Part shown: one piece after another, positions 6,425 through 10,657 of the stretch
Layout of the letters: every line of letters starts with the position of its first letter
How positions within the stretch are numbered: the first letter of the stretch is position 1
Assembly (NCBI GenBank): GCA_017543415.1
Contig: JAFYGD010000235.1
Location: forward strand, 1 to 10,657
Length of the DNA stretch: 10,657 nucleotides
Direction: 5' to 3'
Source: Eubacterium sp.
Lineage (GTDB): Bacteria > Bacillota > Clostridia > Oscillospirales > Acutalibacteraceae
Translations under genes and position numbers: made by a program
The notes under the pieces: generated by a model
What the model saw: the letters and a program-made list of their open reading frames with translations, nothing else
Told to the model about the DNA's origin: nothing
Databases searched by the model: none

Positions 6425-7249
6425 ATGAAAAAAGAGTATAAATTTCCTATTCCGACTTTTGACATATCAAGCAGCTTTGATTCCGCGTGCGTTACGGTTG
6501 TCAGCTCCAACGTGCGCTGTTATACCGACGGCGACAGAGGAAAGAAAAACTGGTACTACCGCGCACCTTTTCTTGTTCGGACTTTAATTGACGCAAACGC
6601 GGATATAATCGGGCTTCAGGAGTGTATGCCCGTTCATTATGACTGCATAAGCGGCGCGTTAAAAGGCTACGGAAGCTTTATTTACTACCGTGAGGAAAAC
6701 GAAATGCCCGAGGGCTGCCCGATATTCTACAACCTTTCAAAGTTTGAGCTTATTAAAAAAGGCTCGTTCTGGCTCAGCGAAACTCCCGATGTCGTTTCTA
6801 AAGACTGGGGCGCGGCGTGTTACCGCATTTGCTCCTATGCAATTCTTAAACAGAAAACAGACGGCAAAAAGCTTGCCGTTTTCAATACGCACCTTGACCA
6901 CGTGAGCGAGGAAGCGCGTATTAAAGGAATTCGCCTTGTGCTTGAAAAGCTGAACGAATTCGGCGGTATGCCCTGTATTATTATGGGCGACCTTAACGAT
7001 ATTGAAAACAGCGAGACCTACAAATCCGCAACTCAGCTTTTTGACGACGCCAAATACAAGACCGCAGACAGCGATTCCGGCGCAACGTATCAAGGCTGGG
7101 GCGAATGTCTTGACAGTGAAAACATTGACTATTTCCTTATTTCAAAAACGGGGATTGAGGTTTTGCAGTACCGGGTAATAAGAACAACGTACGACGGCGT
7201 TTACCCGAGCGACCATTTCCCCATAAAACTGAAAATCAATCTTAAGTAA
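6425..7249 (+). CDS. Endonuclease/exonuclease/phosphatase (EEP) family hydrolase
   Basis: A 274-residue metal-dependent hydrolase of the exonuclease III/DNase I/inositol-phosphatase fold. It has no signal peptide, so it is cytoplasmic. The family residues are in order: N29 (S-S-N-V-R), E66 (L-Q-E-C), H156 and D158 (N-T-H-L-D), D189 and N191 (G-D-L-N-D), D235 (I-D-Y-F), and S262-D263-H264 with F-P (S-D-H-F-P). All catalytic positions are intact. The ATG at 6425 follows a strong GGGGGTGA (6413-6420). The fold covers nucleases, sphingomyelinases and sugar or inositol phosphatases, and motifs alone do not separate them. Between an organophosphate-type transporter and two putative carbohydrate-related genes, a small-molecule phosphatase or phosphodiesterase is more likely than a DNA repair enzyme; that part is inference. 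The gap to the next gene is 11 bases, so the two are cotranscribed. Confidence 0.9.
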   Translation: MKKEYKFPIPTFDISSSFDSACVTVVSSNVRCYTDGDRGKKNWYYRAPFLVRTLIDANADIIGLQECMPVHYDCISGALKGYGSFIYYREENEMPEGCPIFYNLSKFELIKKGSFWLSETPDVVSKDWGAACYRICSYAILKQKTDGKKLAVFNTHLDHVSEEARIKGIRLVLEKLNEFGGMPCIIMGDLNDIENSETYKSATQLFDDAKYKTADSDSGATYQGWGECLDSENIDYFLISKTGIEVLQYRVIRTTYDGVYPSDHFPIKLKINLK

Positions 7250-7260
7250 GAGGTACTTAT

Positions 7261-8796
7261 ATGTCCAAAGGCTATTTTGACGGCAGTATGCCGAGGGAGG
7301 TTCTTGAATACTACCTTTCCCGCGCATCCTCCGCACAGTGGATTTATTTAAGCAACACGCTTGATGACGACATCCGCGCAATTACAAACGCGGGCGTTAA
7401 ATTTCTCGACAGAGCGTCGGGTATATGGAAAGGCGAAATGCCCGAGGAGGAGCATTTTGAAAAATCGCGCCTTGCCGCCGAAAAAATCCACGCCGCCGAC
7501 CCCGAAATTATTTTACAGGCGTGCATTTTTGAAGCAATATACCGCGCTGACGTTGAAGCGGTTAAAATACCCGCCCGTGTTTTTGAAGCGTTCGGTCTTC
7601 CGTTTGAGGACAGACGCTTTGATTATGACGCCTGCCTTTTTGACAGTAAAACGGTAGAGCAGGGCGCGTGGGACGTTATGCCCGATATTACACAGACCGA
7701 AACGCAGATGTGGTTTTACTACCGCGGCACAAGATACATTGACTGCGGCTACGAAGCGGTTCATATGGGTCAGATTCACCTTTACACCGGCCATGACAGA
7801 GGCTATAAAGCAATCGGCAAAGTAATTGAAATGCTGCGCGAATACGGTAAAAAGAACGCCCGCAGGCACAAGGTTATTTTTGACGCGCATTCCCACAGTC
7901 TTGTTGTGAACGGCAAAAGCCTTCTTGATTACAATGCGATGCCCTTAACCCGCTTTCCCGTGCTTGACAGGCTTGGAGAAAAGCTTGTTCTTGTACGCGA
8001 GGGCAAATCGGGCGGCGGAATTTCGCCCGAAGGCGTTTACGAAAAAGCGCTTCCTTTTTTATACGAATACGACAACTGGGGCGGCAGAGACTTATGGGCT
8101 TACGAAAACCTTTCCTACGAGGAACGCGCGTGGGAACAGTGGTGGGGCGGCGACCAGATTTCCTGGTTTGCGCATCAGCCCGAGGAGGACCGCAACGCCT
8201 TTCTTGAATACACGATGAAGTGGACCGCAATCAACAACCCAGACGCGTTTTTTGCCTTCCCCGTAAGGCGTCCGCTCGGCAGCGGCGAGGTTGTAGGCAG
8301 CTATCCCTACTATCAGTTCAACAACCGTTCCCCTGCCTGCGAAAACGGATATTCACAGGAGGATAAGCTGAAAGAGCTGCTTGAAGGCGGCTACGAAAAA
8401 TACCGTAAATTTGCCAACCCGCGCGATATTCTTGACTACGGCGCAAAGGATACCGACGACCCGGAAACGGGCGTTCGCTACCCCGAAAAGGTTGTGCTTT
8501 ACGGCAGCTTTCAGCCATATGTCGGCGCTGTAAAAAACGATTCCAACAGTGAAATAACAAGGATGTACTATATCGGAAACGGCAGGTATTCATTAAGCTT
8601 CGTTATGCCGTATGAGGGCGAATACGATTTTGCCGTTTCGGTCTGGGGAACGCTTTCAGCCTGCGTTTCAACGGCGCACCCCTTCCCGTTTTGCGGAACG
8701 GGCAACAAAGGAAAACTGAACATAACCAAAGATAATACGATTGTAAAAATAACATTTACATATATGACAAACGAAATCAAAATTGAAACGGATTAA
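7261..8796 (+). CDS. Unrecognised 511-residue protein, possible barrel-fold enzyme with beta-rich C-terminus
   Basis: I do not recognise the family. There is no signal peptide or membrane segment, so it should be cytoplasmic. Residues 1-340 alternate predicted strands and helices as in a (beta/alpha)8 barrel: strands near 26-31 (W-I-Y-L-S-N), 46-50, 83-90, 158-170 (ending C-G-Y-E-A-V-H-M-G-Q) and 204-210 (V-I-F-D-A-H-S-H). Acidic and His residues at strand ends (E91, E165, H168, D208, H210, H212) could form an active site. A Trp-rich stretch (273-302, including W-E-Q-W-W-G-G-D) resembles sugar-binding surfaces. Residues about 405-511 are beta-rich with aromatic patches, like a carbohydrate-binding or sandwich domain. 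AAGAGGT (7248-7254) precedes the ATG, and 3 bases separate it from the GH3 gene. A glycosidase or sugar-modifying role is inference from layout and neighbours. Confidence 0.85.
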   Translation: MSKGYFDGSMPREVLEYYLSRASSAQWIYLSNTLDDDIRAITNAGVKFLDRASGIWKGEMPEEEHFEKSRLAAEKIHAADPEIILQACIFEAIYRADVEAVKIPARVFEAFGLPFEDRRFDYDACLFDSKTVEQGAWDVMPDITQTETQMWFYYRGTRYIDCGYEAVHMGQIHLYTGHDRGYKAIGKVIEMLREYGKKNARRHKVIFDAHSHSLVVNGKSLLDYNAMPLTRFPVLDRLGEKLVLVREGKSGGGISPEGVYEKALPFLYEYDNWGGRDLWAYENLSYEERAWEQWWGGDQISWFAHQPEEDRNAFLEYTMKWTAINNPDAFFAFPVRRPLGSGEVVGSYPYYQFNNRSPACENGYSQEDKLKELLEGGYEKYRKFANPRDILDYGAKDTDDPETGVRYPEKVVLYGSFQPYVGAVKNDSNSEITRMYYIGNGRYSLSFVMPYEGEYDFAVSVWGTLSACVSTAHPFPFCGTGNKGKLNITKDNTIVKITFTYMTNEIKIETD

Positions 8797-8799
8797 GCT

Positions 8800-10657
8800 A
8801 TGGATTTTAAAGAAGCAAAAAACAAAGCGGAAAAAATTGTTTCAAAAATGACTGCTGAGGAAAAAATGTCCCAGCTGCTTTATAACTCGCCCGCCATTGA
8901 GCGCCTCGGCATCAATTCCTACAACTGGTGGAATGAAGCGTGCCACGGCGTTGCAAGGTCCGGCGTTGCAACCGTTTTTCCGCAGTCAATAGGAATGGCT
9001 GCAACTTTTAACCCCGAGCTTGCAGGCGAGGTTGCAAAGGCGGTTTCAACAGAGGGCAGAGCCAAGTACAACAAAAGCGTTGCCCGCGGCGACAGGGATA
9101 TTTACAAGGGGCTGACCTTCTGGGCGCCGAACATAAATATCTTCCGCGACCCCCGCTGGGGACGCGGCCAGGAAACCTGCGGCGAGGACCCGTTTTTAAC
9201 CTCCGCAATAGCAAGGGCGTACATAACGGGCCTTCAGGGAAACGGTGAATTCTTAAAAGCTGCCGCCTGTGCAAAGCATTTTGCGGTTCATTCCGGACCG
9301 GAGGGAAAACGCCACAGCTTTAACGCAAAGGTTAGCAAAAAGGATTTGTTTGAAACCTACCTTCCCGCATTTGAAAAATCGGTTGAAGCGGGCGTTGCCG
9401 GCGTTATGGGCGCGTATAACAGAACCAACGGGGAACCCTGCTGCGCAAGCCCTGCTCTTATGAATATTCTCCGCAGGCAATGGGGCTTTGAGGGCTATTT
9501 TGTTTCGGACTGCGGCGCAATCCGCGATATTTACGAGGGGCACAAATACGCCCATTCTCTTAAACGAGCTGCCGCCGCCGCGCTGAAAGCGGGCTGCGAG
9601 CTCAACTGCGGAGACGCATATCTTTCCTTAAAAAAGGCATATAAGGATAAGCTTATTACAGAAGCAGAAATAACCGCAGCGGCAACACGTCTTTTTACAA
9701 TCCGCGTTATGCTCGGCGAATTTGAAGAGGTAAGACCTTACAGCGATATTCCCTATTCGGCAGTATCGTGCGAGGAGCATAAAAAGCTGAATCTTAAAGC
9801 AGCGGAGGAAACGCTCGTTCTTCTTGAAAATAAAGATTCCTTCCTTCCGCTTGATAAAAACTGCAAGTTAAAAATTGCGGTTGTCGGTCCTAACGCGATG
9901 AGCCGTCTTGCTCTTGAGGGCAATTACAACGGCCACGCGGACGAATACGTTACCGTTGCGGACGGAATCCGAAGGGTATTTAAAAACGCCCGTATTTCCG
10001 TTGCGGACGGAGCCGGCATCAGAGGCATAAACTCCTCCCGCTGGAACGATTTCGGCGAGCTTTTAAGCGAGGGCGTTGCGGCAGCCGAGGAAGCCGACGT
10101 TACGGTTTTATGCCTCGGACTTGACAGGGGCATTGAAGGCGAGGACCTCGGTTTCGGCAACGAATTTACCGACTGCGGCGACAGAAGAACCACCGCCCTC
10201 CCCTTTAATCAGCAGCAGCTTGCAGAGGCGGTGTGCGACGTTTGCAAAAACGTTATAGCCGTTGTGCTGTGCGGAAGCTGCGCGGACCTCGGCGATAAGG
10301 TAAGGCAGCACGCAAAGGCTGTAATTCACGGCTGGTACCCCGGTGCGCTCGGAGGTCTTGCTGTTGCAAGAGCAATTGCGGGCGAATTCTCCCCGAGCGG
10401 CAAGCTGCCGATAACCTTTTACCGCGCGGATACAGAACTTCCCGATATAGAAAACTATTCAATGAAAAATCGCACTTACCGTTTTTCAGAGAAGGAGCCG
10501 CTTTATCCCTTCGGTTACGGGCTCAGCTACACAAGCTTTGAATTCGGCAGCCCGAAGGTTACCGAATTAAATGAAAACGAAATAAAATGTACGGTTGAAA
10601 TTACCAACAGCGGTGATTATGACGGCGCAGTTAAGGTTCAGTGCTACGCGCATTATA
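8800..10657 (+). CDS. Glycoside hydrolase family 3 enzyme, beta-xylosidase/beta-glucosidase type (3' end cut by window)
   Basis: The reading frame is open for 619 codons to the window edge, so the C-terminus is missing. Residues 10-300 form the GH3 barrel with N-W-W-N-E-A-C-H-G-V-A (42-52), the K-H-F motif (159-161), and the nucleophile D237 in V-S-D-C-G-A. Residues about 335-545 form the GH3 C-terminal alpha/beta domain, with G-I-E-G-E-D-L at 444-450; E446 and E448 are candidates for the acid/base, which I cannot assign. P-F-G-Y-G-L-S-Y-T (570-578) leads into the fibronectin III-like domain, cut after residue 619. The W-W-N-E-A-x-H-G motif is typical of the xylosidase-like branch, but beta-glucosidase activity is also possible. 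There is no signal peptide, so it acts on imported oligosaccharides or glycosides. The ATG follows the previous stop by 3 bases with only a weak GGA (8790-8792), suggesting translational coupling. Confidence 0.93.
   Translation, partial: MDFKEAKNKAEKIVSKMTAEEKMSQLLYNSPAIERLGINSYNWWNEACHGVARSGVATVFPQSIGMAATFNPELAGEVAKAVSTEGRAKYNKSVARGDRDIYKGLTFWAPNINIFRDPRWGRGQETCGEDPFLTSAIARAYITGLQGNGEFLKAAACAKHFAVHSGPEGKRHSFNAKVSKKDLFETYLPAFEKSVEAGVAGVMGAYNRTNGEPCCASPALMNILRRQWGFEGYFVSDCGAIRDIYEGHKYAHSLKRAAAAALKAGCELNCGDAYLSLKKAYKDKLITEAEITAAATRLFTIRVMLGEFEEVRPYSDIPYSAVSCEEHKKLNLKAAEETLVLLENKDSFLPLDKNCKLKIAVVGPNAMSRLALEGNYNGHADEYVTVADGIRRVFKNARISVADGAGIRGINSSRWNDFGELLSEGVAAAEEADVTVLCLGLDRGIEGEDLGFGNEFTDCGDRRTTALPFNQQQLAEAVCDVCKNVIAVVLCGSCADLGDKVRQHAKAVIHGWYPGALGGLAVARAIAGEFSPSGKLPITFYRADTELPDIENYSMKNRTYRFSEKEPLYPFGYGLSYTSFEFGSPKVTELNENEIKCTVEITNSGDYDGAVKVQCYAHY

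Noticed and set aside
6425..7249. Exonuclease III (DNA repair)
   Set aside because: The fold is shared, but the sequence between motifs does not look like Xth to me and the neighbours are transport and glycan genes rather than repair genes.
1..10657. CRISPR array, prophage or insertion sequence
   Set aside because: No spaced direct repeats of CRISPR size, no transposase, integrase or phage genes, and no long terminal inverted repeats were seen.

Overview
The window looks like a low-to-mid GC Gram-positive chromosome, most likely an anaerobic gut Clostridia member (Oscillospiraceae/Ruminococcaceae-like). This rests on strong Shine-Dalgarno sites, sigma-A type promoters, short hairpin/T-run terminators, a Gram-positive style FtsEX plus secreted hydrolase operon, and intracellular glycan-use genes. 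The assignment is inferred from gene content and style, not from a marker gene.

Layout. (1) Bases 1-262 are non-coding: a terminator from an upstream gene, a hairpin-rich stretch bracketed by a 12-bp direct repeat, a short 7-bp tandem repeat, and the terminator of the next operon. (2) Bases 263-3325, minus strand, form a tightly coupled operon read ftsE - ftsX - M23 peptidase. It encodes a cell-division ABC-type machine and the secreted peptidoglycan hydrolase it probably activates, and has a recognisable promoter at 3388-3416. (3) Bases 3326-3699 are a divergent intergenic region. It holds the ftsE promoter, a probable remnant of a surface-protein Ig-like repeat, and the promoter of the next gene. 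(4) Bases 3700-5043, plus strand, encode a membrane-anchored calcineurin-like phosphoesterase with its own promoter and terminator. (5) From 5141 to the right edge, plus strand, runs a gene cluster: an organophosphate-type MFS transporter, an endonuclease/exonuclease/phosphatase-fold enzyme, a 511-residue protein of a family I do not recognise, and a GH3 glycosidase cut by the window end.

How they may work together. The left operon is a division/cell-wall module. The right cluster starts at a promoter whose spacer is filled by a perfect 16-bp palindrome, with a near-copy over the -10 and start point, so it is probably repressor-controlled. The transporter keeps two basic residues in the positions that bind phosphate in GlpT/UhpT. 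With a probable surface phosphoesterase upstream, a probable cytosolic phosphatase/phosphodiesterase next to it and a cytosolic GH3 enzyme, the simplest hypothesis is uptake and breakdown of a phosphorylated or phosphodiester-linked glycoside. This is inference. The unrecognised 511-residue protein, with sugar-hydrolase-like features, is the best candidate for undescribed biochemistry here.
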